This document shows positions 1 to 6,793 of a stretch of DNA of 8,143 bases, in pieces. The stretch comes from Cellvibrionales bacterium (GTDB taxonomy: Bacteria > Pseudomonadota > Gammaproteobacteria > Pseudomonadales > JAHEGP01): the NCBI GenBank assembly GCA_024645065.1, contig JAHEGP010000142.1:1-8143 (forward strand), read 5' to 3'. Under the pieces are notes generated by a model. It saw nothing but the letters and a program-made list of their open reading frames with translations, made no database searches and was not told the DNA's origin. Position 1 is the stretch's first letter, and each line of letters begins with the position of its first letter. The position numbers and the translations under genes are program-made.

Positions 1-224
1 GTGCGATCGAAAAAATCCTTCACCGCCCCTGCCATTGCGCCAAAATTTTCGGGACTGCCAATTAAAATCGCGTCGGCCTGCAGCAGATCCCCAAGGCCTG
101 CGTCCTGGGCTCGCTTCAGCCGCACGGTTACCCCCGACTCGCGGCGGGCACCGGCAAAAACGGCCTGTGCCAGTCTTTCGGTATTGCCGGATTGGCTGTG
201 GTATATGATCAGTAGCTGTTTCAT
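1..224 (-). CDS. Flavodoxin-like / NAD(P)H-dependent oxidoreductase family protein, N-terminal part
   Basis: This is the first 74 codons of a flavodoxin-fold protein; the rest lies beyond the left edge. The protein opens with a beta strand (LLIIYHS, residues 4-10) and the FMN phosphate-binding loop SQSGNTERLA (10-19). A second conserved segment, ILIGSPENFGAMAGAVKDF, spans residues 53-71 and matches the flavin-ring loop of flavodoxin/WrbA-like proteins, which usually reads GSP-E/T-Y-x-G. Known members bind FMN and carry electrons or reduce quinones and similar substrates; the partner here cannot be told. The ATG at 224 overlaps the stop of the upstream VanZ-family gene (ATGA). A strong GGAGG sits at 231-235, six bases before the start, inside the end of that gene. 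The two are therefore probably co-transcribed and translationally coupled. Family assignment is firm; the exact subfamily is not. Confidence 0.86.
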   Translation of the reverse strand, partial: MKQLLIIYHSQSGNTERLAQAVFAGARRESGVTVRLKRAQDAGLGDLLQADAILIGSPENFGAMAGAVKDFFDR

Positions 225-583
225 GCCCTGCCTCCGCTTTGCCCCTTCAATCCGACAGCCCCGATAACCAGGGCGAGATAGAGCAACAAGCCGACGCCAT
301 TGGCCACCAGGTCCAGTAGTGACGCCTCGCGGTAAGTCACCATCGCTTGCGACAATTCAATAATCACGCCAAAGGCAAACAGGCACGGCAGCCGCAAGCG
401 CCAGAGTGAGGAGCCCGGCCAGGCCCGCTCCATCAATACGGCCAACAGGAAAAATGCGGCGGCATGTTGCAACTTGTCCCACAATTGAACCCCCGGCAGC
501 GAATCGCCGGGTAACATTGCCAGCAAATAAATCGCTGGCACGGCTGTCATGAACGCAAGCCTGTAAATACCCGTCATTGTCAT
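221..583 (-). CDS. VanZ-family small membrane protein
   Basis: This is a 120-residue, very hydrophobic protein with about four membrane segments (roughly residues 9-23, 39-52, 64-82 and 96-112). It carries the polar residues typical of the VanZ-like family: the D-K-x-x-H motif at 36-40 (DKLQH), E76-x-x-Q79 in the third segment, and D91-x-x-A-N95-x-x-G before the last helix. VanZ itself gives low-level teicoplanin resistance in enterococci. The many short proteobacterial homologues have no agreed function, so resistance should not be assumed. The ATG at 583 is chosen over the ATG two codons later because a GGA about eight bases upstream fits it better. Its stop overlaps the start of the flavodoxin-like gene by four bases. 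The MAPEG gene ends 220 bp upstream, so this pair may have its own promoter. Confidence 0.9.
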   Translation of the reverse strand: MTMTGIYRLAFMTAVPAIYLLAMLPGDSLPGVQLWDKLQHAAAFFLLAVLMERAWPGSSLWRLRLPCLFAFGVIIELSQAMVTYREASLLDLVANGVGLLLYLALVIGAVGLKGQSGGRA

Positions 584-638
584 TAGTCGTTTCCAGACCC
601 GCAGAACCGGATCATTCGAGTACTGAATTTACTGCCAT

Positions 639-667
639 AGTATAACCGCTGTGGGCATTACTGGCTC
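639..667 (-). promoter_or_regulatory. Candidate sigma70-type promoter for the VanZ/flavodoxin pair
   Basis: On the minus strand a good -10 box, TATACT, lies at 644-639. Seventeen bases upstream, GAGCCA (667-662) matches the -35 consensus at only three of six positions. A transcript starting near 632 would have a leader of about 50 bases before the VanZ ATG at 583. The -10 is convincing and the -35 is poor, so this is only a candidate. Confidence 0.25.
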
Positions 668-770
668 CGGCAGAATACTGGCAATCCAGGCACACATTGG
701 CGGCGATCGCGGATGCAGGAAGCCGGGTTACTGGCAGTGGGTTCTCAGCGTCAACCCGCTGGCAGCGGCC

Positions 771-801
771 CGCAGTGCAAGGGACCGGGAATTTCACTGC
801 G
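771..801. repeat. Inverted repeat just downstream of the MAPEG gene
   Basis: CGCAGTG at 771-777 is perfectly complementary to CACTGCG at 795-801, with a 17-base spacer. It begins two bases after the MAPEG stop codon (806-804, reading leftwards). It could fold in the mRNA and act in 3' end formation or protection. No T-tract follows on the minus strand, so it is not a canonical intrinsic terminator. A second short palindrome, CCGCTG-G-CAGCGG (756-768), lies next to it. A stem this short with a long loop may be chance. Confidence 0.3.
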
Positions 802-803
802 TG

Positions 804-1235
804 CTACGCTGTTACCCCTGCATGGCGGACAACAATGACGATCAGAGAGAGAAAACTGACAAGCTGCAGCAGAAAAAATGCGAAGCGCACGAACACCATG
901 AAATCAGTTTGCTCAAGGCATACGTGGACCAGGGATTGTAAAATGCGAGCAACCAGGATAGTTATCGACAGGTAATTGATCGTGGGGCCGCCTGCGCCAC
1001 TGACGTAAATTGCAAGAACAATGGCCCCAAATACCGGAAGGTTCTCGATACAGTTTGCGTGCGCGCGCATCGAGCGCCGATACCAATCCTCGCCGTCGAT
1101 CGTATAAGACTTGAATTCGCTGATCGGGGCCCGTCCGGTTAGAATTCGGCTCCAGCGATACACACCCACCGTGAACAGCAGTAGCAACACAGTCCAGGTT
1201 GCAAACCCGAGCAAAGCCCATACTGGCACCGGCAT
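804..1235 (-). CDS. MAPEG-family integral membrane protein
   Basis: This 143-residue protein has the four-helix layout of the MAPEG family (membrane-associated proteins in eicosanoid and glutathione metabolism). Hydrophobic segments lie near residues 5-25, 66-80, 86-106 and 114-136. The family hallmark lies between helices one and two: R57-A-H59-A-x-C-x-E64-N65-L-P67 (RAHANCIENLPVF), after a polar loop at 38-55. Eukaryotic members are glutathione transferases or peroxidases. Bacterial ones are mostly uncharacterised, so a glutathione-dependent role is possible but not shown. The ATG at 1235 is supported by an AGGAGA at 1250-1245 with a nine-base gap. An out-of-frame ATG at 1242-1240 is nearer to that Shine-Dalgarno but opens a frame with no family match. 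The gene stands alone between a decayed methyltransferase and the VanZ pair. Confidence 0.9.
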   Translation of the reverse strand: MPVPVWALLGFATWTVLLLLFTVGVYRWSRILTGRAPISEFKSYTIDGEDWYRRSMRAHANCIENLPVFGAIVLAIYVSGAGGPTINYLSITILVARILQSLVHVCLEQTDFMVFVRFAFFLLQLVSFLSLIVIVVRHAGVTA

Positions 1236-1272
1236 AAACCATTCTCTCCTGACTAATCAACCCACGACATTC

Positions 1273-1302
1273 GGTGCAAGCGCAAACTCGACCGTTCGCA
1301 CC
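1273..1302 (-). repeat. Hairpin in the leader of the MAPEG gene
   Basis: On the minus strand GGTGCGAACG (1302-1293) can pair with CGCTTGCACC (1282-1273) around a ten-base loop. There are nine pairs including one G-U, and a single mismatch. It lies about 40 bases upstream of the MAPEG start, in the 184-base gap after the methyltransferase remnant. No T-run follows, so it is not a clear terminator. A role in the leader is possible but unsupported. Confidence 0.25.
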
Positions 1303-1419
1303 ATCGGCTCGAAGGGCAAGGCAGCTTGCGCCATAGGATTGGGGGCAAATTCGACGCTCGACCTTGCACCGCGCTTCATTTCGCCATTCATTCAAGCTCG
1401 AGTAGGCGCAAAATTATTA

Positions 1420-1951
1420 TCACTTTTCCCCGCTAACGACCCAGCTTTTCCAGGGAAAGACGATCCTGCCGTCGGTTTCAAATTGACGGGCCAGCTCCTT
1501 GACCGACTCACCGACTTTAGCTCGGGTCGCATCATCGGCGTTGGACAATGCCATGACAATAGGGGCGGCAATGTCAGACATATAGGCCCAGTACAGCTCG
1601 GCCGATTCAAGCTCGAACACCCCTCTTGAAACCGTCAAAAACCTGGACTCGGTAATTCGTAACACCCCTGGCGCTGGCTTTTTCTTCAGCCACTGCCAGC
1701 ATCTCTTCGGCGAGGTCCACACCGATGACCTCGCCACTGCCCACCAGAGCAGCGGCCGTCAAACCGGGCTCCCCGGTTCCAGTGGCCATATCCATGACCT
1801 GATCGCCGGCTTTCAGGCATGCTTTGGCAAGCATGACCTTGCCGGTGCCACTGAGCATGGTCATCACCAGCTCGTCCCATTTTTTCCAGCCGCCAGAAAA
1901 CCTGTTCCAGGTGATCTTCTGCTGCTCTTTGTATTCCTCTGCGCTGGGCAT
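1420..1951 (-). pseudogene. Class I SAM-dependent methyltransferase, broken by an internal out-of-frame deletion
   Basis: The reading frame starts at ATG 1951 with a good AAGGG six to seven bases upstream. It encodes a recognisable N-terminal half: motif I VMDMATGTGEPG (residues 52-63, the SAM-binding glycine loop) and the acidic strand VIGVDLAEEM (75-84). After FDG (residues 105-107, near 1631-1640) this frame runs only a few codons to a stop at 1607. The C-terminal end of the same family appears one frame away. It runs from about 1635 to the stop at 1420, with ELYWAYMSDIAAPIV, a segment typical of the family's C-terminal part, and ends WVVSGEK. The central part, which normally carries motifs II and III and the lid, is absent. 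The two pieces together make about 180 residues, against roughly 270-280 for intact relatives as I remember them. This is a deletion plus frameshift rather than a simple frameshift. The gene lies 87 bp downstream of the 2-oxoacid oxidoreductase operon. The family is certain; the substrate is unknown. Confidence 0.85.
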
Positions 1952-2038
1952 TTTCAACCCTTATTTACCAGATTCAAGTTCTCGAGTTGTCATTTGGCCT
2001 GTCGTGCCGGGCAAAACCTGGTGAATCCCGGTCCCGCT

Positions 2039-3091
2039 TCAACGCAGGGAGTCATTGATATCCTGCAACACCCGGTTGCCCGGACACAAATCCGACTGCG
2101 TTAGTTGATTGAGCGGCTTGTTGCAGGTGTTCATCACCTGATGCATATCCTGACTGTCCTCGTCCATAAAAATCAGCCCGGTGAGGATTTTTCCGCTAGC
2201 CTTGTATTCCTGCAGGGCATGCAGAGCCGAGCGCCTGTCAAGGGGGTCAATGGTGTCATCCAGTTTATGAAGATGCACCGATGAGCCGTCATGCAAGGTA
2301 ACCTCCTTACTGGAGCCCGGTGGATACTGCGCGGTAATCTCCTGGTGCATTGGCACGAAATCGAAATGACCCGTAGTATTCATATGCTCGCGGACATAAT
2401 CGTAACTTTTGGTCGAGCCGGGATTATTGTTGAAGGTTACGCAGGGCGAAATGACATCGATCAGGGCAAAACCACGGTGCGCAATGGCCGCCTTGATGAG
2501 AGGTACCAACTGGGCCTTGTCCCCGGAGAAACTCCGTGCCACAAAGCCCGCACCCAACTCCAGCGCCATCGACACCAGGTCGATAGGTGCCAGTTGATTG
2601 ACACTGCCGGCCTTGCTCCTGGAGCCCACTTCGGCAGTAGCCGAGTCCTGGCCTTTGGTGAGGCCATAGCAGCCATTATTCTCTACCAGGTACAGCATAT
2701 TGACATTGCGGCGCACGGCATGGGCGAATTGACCTATGCCTATGGACGCCGAGTCACCATCGCCGGAGACACCAATGTAGGTCAGCTCGCGGTTGGCCGC
2801 CGCGGCCCCGGTTGCGACAGAGGGCATGCGCCCATGCACTGAATTAAAACCGTGTGAATTACCGAGAAAATAGGTGGGAGTCTTGGATGAGCAACCGATG
2901 CCTGACACCTTCGCCACCTTGTGGGGCTCAATTGACGTCTCATGACAGGCTTGCACGACCGCTGCGCTGATCGAGTCATGACCACAACCTGCGCACAGGG
3001 TTGACAGCGCGCTTTCATAGTCTTTTCGGGTGTAGCCCAATTCGTTGCGCGGCAGGTCGGGGTGGGCAAAGGCCGGTCTCAGATAAGTCAT
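2039..3091 (-). CDS. 2-oxoacid:acceptor (ferredoxin-type) oxidoreductase, beta subunit
   Basis: This is the thiamine-pyrophosphate subunit of a 2-oxoacid oxidoreductase (KorB-like), 350 residues and of normal length. The TPP/Mg site is clear: GDGDSASIG from residue 110, then ENNGCYGLTKGQ (137-148), the usual G-D-G...N...Y-G-L-T arrangement. Four cysteines fit the single [4Fe-4S] cluster of this family: C33 and C36 (LCAGCGH), C67 (GIGCSSK) and C217 (ISPCVTFNN). The family oxidatively decarboxylates a 2-oxoacid with CoA and passes electrons out through this cluster. The C-terminal third (about 240-350) is the beta-subunit tail. The ATG at 3091 overlaps the stop of the alpha gene by ATGA, with a strong GGAGGG at 3103-3098. 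The 2-oxoglutarate, pyruvate and branched-chain enzymes are close relatives, so the substrate is open; 2-oxoglutarate is only the usual annotation. It is the last gene of the operon, and I see no clear terminator in the 87 bases after it. Confidence 0.95.
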   Translation of the reverse strand: MTYLRPAFAHPDLPRNELGYTRKDYESALSTLCAGCGHDSISAAVVQACHETSIEPHKVAKVSGIGCSSKTPTYFLGNSHGFNSVHGRMPSVATGAAAANRELTYIGVSGDGDSASIGIGQFAHAVRRNVNMLYLVENNGCYGLTKGQDSATAEVGSRSKAGSVNQLAPIDLVSMALELGAGFVARSFSGDKAQLVPLIKAAIAHRGFALIDVISPCVTFNNNPGSTKSYDYVREHMNTTGHFDFVPMHQEITAQYPPGSSKEVTLHDGSSVHLHKLDDTIDPLDRRSALHALQEYKASGKILTGLIFMDEDSQDMHQVMNTCNKPLNQLTQSDLCPGNRVLQDINDSLR

Positions 3092-4935
3092 CGCCCACCC
3101 TCCGCTACCTGATCCATCGCTGGTGTATCCGCCGACGCCAATTGCGACTGGATCGTCTGCTGGATAAAGCGCGCGGTAATTGGCATACCGTCGTAATGTA
3201 AAATGGCATGGAGCCGTTGCGGGTTTACACCGAGCTCATTCACCAGCAAAGTCCTCATCTGGGCGTCACGGTTTTGTTCCACCAGAAAAACCTCTTCGTG
3301 CTCCTCGATAAATCGTTCGACGTCCTCACTGAACGGGACTGCCCGTAAGCGCAACCCCTCTACCCTGATCGACTCCTCAGCCAGGCGCTCGATAGCCTCC
3401 AGGGTCGAAGCGGTGCTGGTGCCAAAAAATATGACGCCGATGCGGCACGGTTCTGAGCGAGGATAAAAAATCGGCTCTGGCACCATCGATTTAGCGGTGT
3501 TCCATTTGCGCACCAAGCGGTCCATATTCTTCGCATAGTCCTCGTCGCTCTCGGTGTATATCGCGAACTCGTTCTTGGACGAACCCCGGGTGAAAAAAGC
3601 TCCCCTTGTAGGATGCGCGCCGGGTATCGTGCGGTAGCAAATGCCGTCTTCATCGACATCGAGATAGCGGCCGTAGCGCTCAAGCTCATCCAGTTGCTCC
3701 GCATCTAACACCTTGCCTCTATCGTATACGCGATCATCTGGCCAGCTTAGGGGGTCACAAACATGATCGTTCATGCCCAGGTCGAGGTCCGACAGCAAAA
3801 TTACCGGTGTCTGTAATCGCTCTGCCAGATCGAAAGCCTCTGCCATCATATCGAAGCATTCTTTGGGTGTGGCCGGAATCAATAGCACATGACGCGTATC
3901 GCCATGAGAGGCGTAGGCCGCAGCCAGGATATCGCTCTGTTGGGTGCGAGTCGGCATACCTGTCGAAGGGCCCGCGCGTTGCACATCCACCAGCACCGCC
4001 GGGACCTCGGCAAAGTAGGCGAGCCCGAGGAACTCACTCATCAGGGAAACCCCCGGACCGCTGGTTGCGGTAAAAGCCCTCGCTCCGTTCCAACTGGCGC
4101 CAATAACCATGCCCATTGCCGCGAGTTCGTCTTCAGCCTGTATGATGGCATATTTCCTGGCACCACTGCCGGCGTCGATACGCAGCCTTTTGCAATATTT
4201 GTCAAAGCTGTCGACTACCGATGTCGACGGCGTAATCGGGTACCAGGCGGCTACCGTGGCGCCGGCATAGATAGCACCGAGCCCGACGGCGGCATTCCCG
4301 TCCATCAGTATTCTGTCACCCACCAGGTCCCGCTTTTCCAGGCGCAGCCCGAGCGGGCAATCGAAGTGCTCCAGCGCGTACTGGCAGCCCAGCTCAAGGG
4401 CATGGATATTGGGAGCGATGAGCTTCTCCTTGCCCTGGAACTGGTCTTGCACCAGGTTTTTCAACACCGAGAAGTCGATATCGAGCAGGGCTGCCAGGGC
4501 GCCGATATATATCATGTTCTTGAATAGCAGGCGCTGCCGCGGGTCTCTGTATTCGGCCAGGCAGATTCGGGTGAGTGGCAGGCCAATGTAGTGGATATCG
4601 TTGCGCTGCAGGCGAATATCGAGGGGCTTGGTGTTGTCATACAGGAAATAGCCTTCCTCCCTCACTGAGCGCACATCCTGCGGCATGCTCTGGGGATTGA
4701 CACTAACCACGATATCCAGGCCTTCCCTGCGGCCCAGATAACCCTTCTCAGACACCCGGACTTCGTACCACGTCGGTAAACCCTGGATGTTGGAGGGAAA
4801 AATATTTTTGGGGCTCACCGGGATACCCATGCGAAACACGGCCTTGGCAAACAGGCCGTTGGCGCTGGCGGAACCGGTGCCGTTGACATTGGCGAAGCGA
4901 ATCACAAGATCATTGACAATGGGCGACGCGCTCAT
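3088..4935 (-). CDS. 2-oxoacid:acceptor oxidoreductase, fused gamma-alpha subunit
   Basis: This 615-residue protein fuses two oxidoreductase domains. The N-terminal part (about 10-195) is the gamma domain; it reads FANVNGTGSASANG (14-27) and IQGLPTWYEVRVSEKGYLGRR (50-70) where other gamma domains have a GGQG-type loop. The alpha (pyrimidine-binding) domain runs from about 213 to 400. Its hallmarks are GNAAVGLGAIYAG (213-225), YPITPST (232-238), QAEDELAAMG (266-275, with the glutamate that normally activates TPP), TSGPG (291-295) and QRAGPSTGMPT (319-329). The last part, about 495-600, resembles the C-terminal domain II of these subunits. It pairs with the beta subunit to make the catalytic core. 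The ATG at 4935 overlaps the stop of the upstream flavoprotein (ATGA), and GGAG lies five bases before it. Its own stop overlaps the beta start. The fused gamma-alpha layout is that of KorA-like two-subunit enzymes. The family is certain; the substrate is not. Confidence 0.95.
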   Translation of the reverse strand: MSASPIVNDLVIRFANVNGTGSASANGLFAKAVFRMGIPVSPKNIFPSNIQGLPTWYEVRVSEKGYLGRREGLDIVVSVNPQSMPQDVRSVREEGYFLYDNTKPLDIRLQRNDIHYIGLPLTRICLAEYRDPRQRLLFKNMIYIGALAALLDIDFSVLKNLVQDQFQGKEKLIAPNIHALELGCQYALEHFDCPLGLRLEKRDLVGDRILMDGNAAVGLGAIYAGATVAAWYPITPSTSVVDSFDKYCKRLRIDAGSGARKYAIIQAEDELAAMGMVIGASWNGARAFTATSGPGVSLMSEFLGLAYFAEVPAVLVDVQRAGPSTGMPTRTQQSDILAAAYASHGDTRHVLLIPATPKECFDMMAEAFDLAERLQTPVILLSDLDLGMNDHVCDPLSWPDDRVYDRGKVLDAEQLDELERYGRYLDVDEDGICYRTIPGAHPTRGAFFTRGSSKNEFAIYTESDEDYAKNMDRLVRKWNTAKSMVPEPIFYPRSEPCRIGVIFFGTSTASTLEAIERLAEESIRVEGLRLRAVPFSEDVERFIEEHEEVFLVEQNRDAQMRTLLVNELGVNPQRLHAILHYDGMPITARFIQQTIQSQLASADTPAMDQVAEGGR

Positions 4936-6716
4936 GACAACTCCGCCAGACTGACGTTGTAGAGAAATTTCTGCATATCCCAGGCCGCGGTGGGACAGCG
5001 CTCAGCGCAAAGTCCGCAATGCAGGCAAATATTTTCGTCTTTTACCATTACCCTGCGGGTTGGCAACTCTGCCGAAACATAAAGCGGTTGCTCGCGATTG
5101 TTTGCGGCCATGGTGAGTCGCGGGCGCAGTGCGTTTTCCTCATCGTTGACGGCAAAGGTGAGGCAATCCGTAGGACAAACGTCGACACAGGCGTCACATT
5201 CGATACAGCGAGTTTCAGTGAAGACGGTTTGCGCATCACAGTTAAGGCAGCGCTGGGCTTCATAAAATGCCTGGGTAGCATCAAAACCGAGCTCGACTTC
5301 CAGCAGCCGGTCCTGTAATGCTTTTTCCTTGCTGGCATGGGGCACGGCAAAGCGTTTATCGTCACTCACCGGGCTATCGTAAATCCACTCATGCATGCCC
5401 ATCTTCTGGCTGACCAGGGTAACCCGTGGCGGCGGACGCTCGGCAACGGGTTTGCCGCTGCACAGAAGGTTGATGGAAACCGCGGCCTGGTGACCATGGG
5501 CCACCGCGGTAATGATATTCTCCGGCCCGAAAGCAGCATCGCCGCCAAAAAATACGCGCGGGTTCGTCGACTGGAAGGTAACCGGGTCGATTTTGGGCAT
5601 GTCCCATTGGTCGAAGCTGATATCCAGGTCCCTCTCGATCCAGGGAAAGGCATTCTCCTGGCCGATGGCAATAATGACATCGGTGCATTCGAACAGCACC
5701 GGGGCTTCGCCCGTGGAAACCAGCGTGCGTTTTCCTGCGGCGTCGTAAAACGCCTCAACGCGGTCAAAGGTCATTCCCACCAGTTTGCCGTTTTCAACCA
5801 CAAAAGAAAGCGGCACATGGTTGTCAATAATGGGGATATCTTCGGCCATGGCATCGTCCTTCTCCCAGGCCGAGGCTTTCATATCCTTGAATGGGCTGCG
5901 CACGACAACTTTAACGTTGTCACCCCCGATTCGCCGCGAGGTGCGACAGCAGTCCATGGCGGTGTTGCCGCCACCGAGCACCAGCACCCCGGGGCCAATA
6001 CTCCGGATATGGCCAAACGCCACCGACGCCAGCCAGTCGATACCGATGTGAATATTCCCGGCTCCCGGCTGGCGACCGGGTAAGTCCGGCAAGTCCCGCC
6101 CCCGGGGAGCCCCACTGCCTACGAATACCGCGTCATAATCGCACTCGAGGATATACCTGAGGCTGGTGACACGGTGATTGAAGTGGCTACTGACGCCCAT
6201 ATCGAGGATATAGCCCAGTTCTTCCTCAAGCACTTCCTCAGGCAGGCGAAAAGCGGGAATCTGGCTGCGCATGAAACCACCGCCGGCAGCTTGCTCGTCG
6301 AACATATCCAGTTCATAGCCCAGTGGCGCAAGATCCCGGACCACCGTAAGCGAAGCCGGGCCTGCGCCAATCAGCGCAACCTTCTTGCCATTTTTTTCCC
6401 TCGGAACCTTTGGCATGAATTGCCTGATATCTCCCTTATGATCGGCGGCAACTCGCTTGAGGCGACAGATGGCGACGGCCTCTTCCTGCTCCGACAAGCG
6501 CCCCCGACGACAGGCGGGTTCACAGGGACGATCGCAGGTGCGGCCTAAAATCCCGGGGAATACGTTGGACTCCCAATTGACCATATACGCTTCGGTGTAT
6601 TGTCGGGCGGCAATCAGGCGGATGTATTCGGGGACCGGGGTGTGGGCAGGACAGGCGTACTGGCAATCAACGACACGGTGATAGAATTCAGGATCTTTGG
6701 TTTCTGTCGGCTTCAC
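4932..6716 (-). CDS. GltD-like FAD/NAD(P)-dependent oxidoreductase with C-terminal 2[4Fe-4S] ferredoxin domain
   Basis: This 594-residue flavoprotein is probably the electron-exit module of the operon. The order of parts is as follows. An N-terminal dihydropyrimidine-dehydrogenase/GltD-type iron-sulfur domain spans about 10-95, with C18, C22, C61, C65 and C69. The FAD Rossmann loop is ALIGAGPASL (114-123). The NAD(P) Rossmann loop is VLVLGGGNTAMD (244-255). The second FAD motif is FFGGDAAFGPENI (389-401). A CxxC pair lies at C490/C493. A ferredoxin domain has C504-x2-C507-x2-C510-x3-C514-P and C564-x2-C567-x2-C570-x3-C574-P. In GltD and relatives such modules move electrons between NAD(P)H, flavin and iron-sulfur clusters. 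The start is a GTG at 6716 with AGGG eight bases upstream. The frame has no ATG back to an in-frame stop, and the nearby ATG at 6718 is followed at once by a stop. It is the first gene of the operon, coupled by ATGA to the alpha gene. The physiological direction and the NAD versus NADP preference are unknown. Confidence 0.93.
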   Translation of the reverse strand: MKPTETKDPEFYHRVVDCQYACPAHTPVPEYIRLIAARQYTEAYMVNWESNVFPGILGRTCDRPCEPACRRGRLSEQEEAVAICRLKRVAADHKGDIRQFMPKVPREKNGKKVALIGAGPASLTVVRDLAPLGYELDMFDEQAAGGGFMRSQIPAFRLPEEVLEEELGYILDMGVSSHFNHRVTSLRYILECDYDAVFVGSGAPRGRDLPDLPGRQPGAGNIHIGIDWLASVAFGHIRSIGPGVLVLGGGNTAMDCCRTSRRIGGDNVKVVVRSPFKDMKASAWEKDDAMAEDIPIIDNHVPLSFVVENGKLVGMTFDRVEAFYDAAGKRTLVSTGEAPVLFECTDVIIAIGQENAFPWIERDLDISFDQWDMPKIDPVTFQSTNPRVFFGGDAAFGPENIITAVAHGHQAAVSINLLCSGKPVAERPPPRVTLVSQKMGMHEWIYDSPVSDDKRFAVPHASKEKALQDRLLEVELGFDATQAFYEAQRCLNCDAQTVFTETRCIECDACVDVCPTDCLTFAVNDEENALRPRLTMAANNREQPLYVSAELPTRRVMVKDENICLHCGLCAERCPTAAWDMQKFLYNVSLAELS

Positions 6717-6764
6717 ATCTGCATCCCTGTGAATTCGAAGTACAACGCTATGCGGTTGCTGTCA

Positions 6765-6793
6765 TGTATAGCGCGGCTATTTATTAATTGCAT
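6765..6793 (-). promoter_or_regulatory. Candidate promoter of the 2-oxoacid oxidoreductase operon
   Basis: On the minus strand TATACA (6770-6765) could serve as a -10. With a 17-base spacer the -35 would be ATGCAA (6793-6788), a poor match that falls inside the operator-proximal copy of the 18-bp tandem repeat. Transcription would start near 6758, giving a leader of about 42 bases to the GTG at 6716. The weak -35 and its overlap with the repeat suggest that a bound regulator could control it. This is inference from position and sequence only. Confidence 0.35.

Noticed and set aside
612..797. A 61-codon open frame on the minus strand between the MAPEG and VanZ genes
   Set aside because: It starts with GTG, has no Shine-Dalgarno, contains the inverted repeats and candidate promoter, and matches no family I know.
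1390..1616. A 12-bp direct repeat ATTCAAGCTCGA (1390-1401 and 1605-1616), the second copy near the methyltransferase deletion
   Set aside because: About two 12-mers are expected to recur by chance in 8 kb, and the copies do not flank the deletion in a way that would explain it.
1111..1629. Long plus-strand open frame across the MAPEG leader and the methyltransferase remnant
   Set aside because: It is antisense to recognisable coding sequence, shows no family motif, and arises from the GC-rich opposite strand.
1607..1737. Programmed frameshift in the methyltransferase
   Set aside because: A frameshift would not restore the missing central domain, and no clear slippery site with a following structure is seen.
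1952..2038. Possible terminator after the beta-subunit gene (CCGGG and CCCGG on the minus strand)
   Set aside because: A five-base stem with a fifteen-base loop and no T-tract is not convincing.
5337..6083. 248-codon plus-strand open frame inside the flavoprotein gene
   Set aside because: It lies wholly antisense to a strongly conserved gene and its product resembles nothing recognisable.
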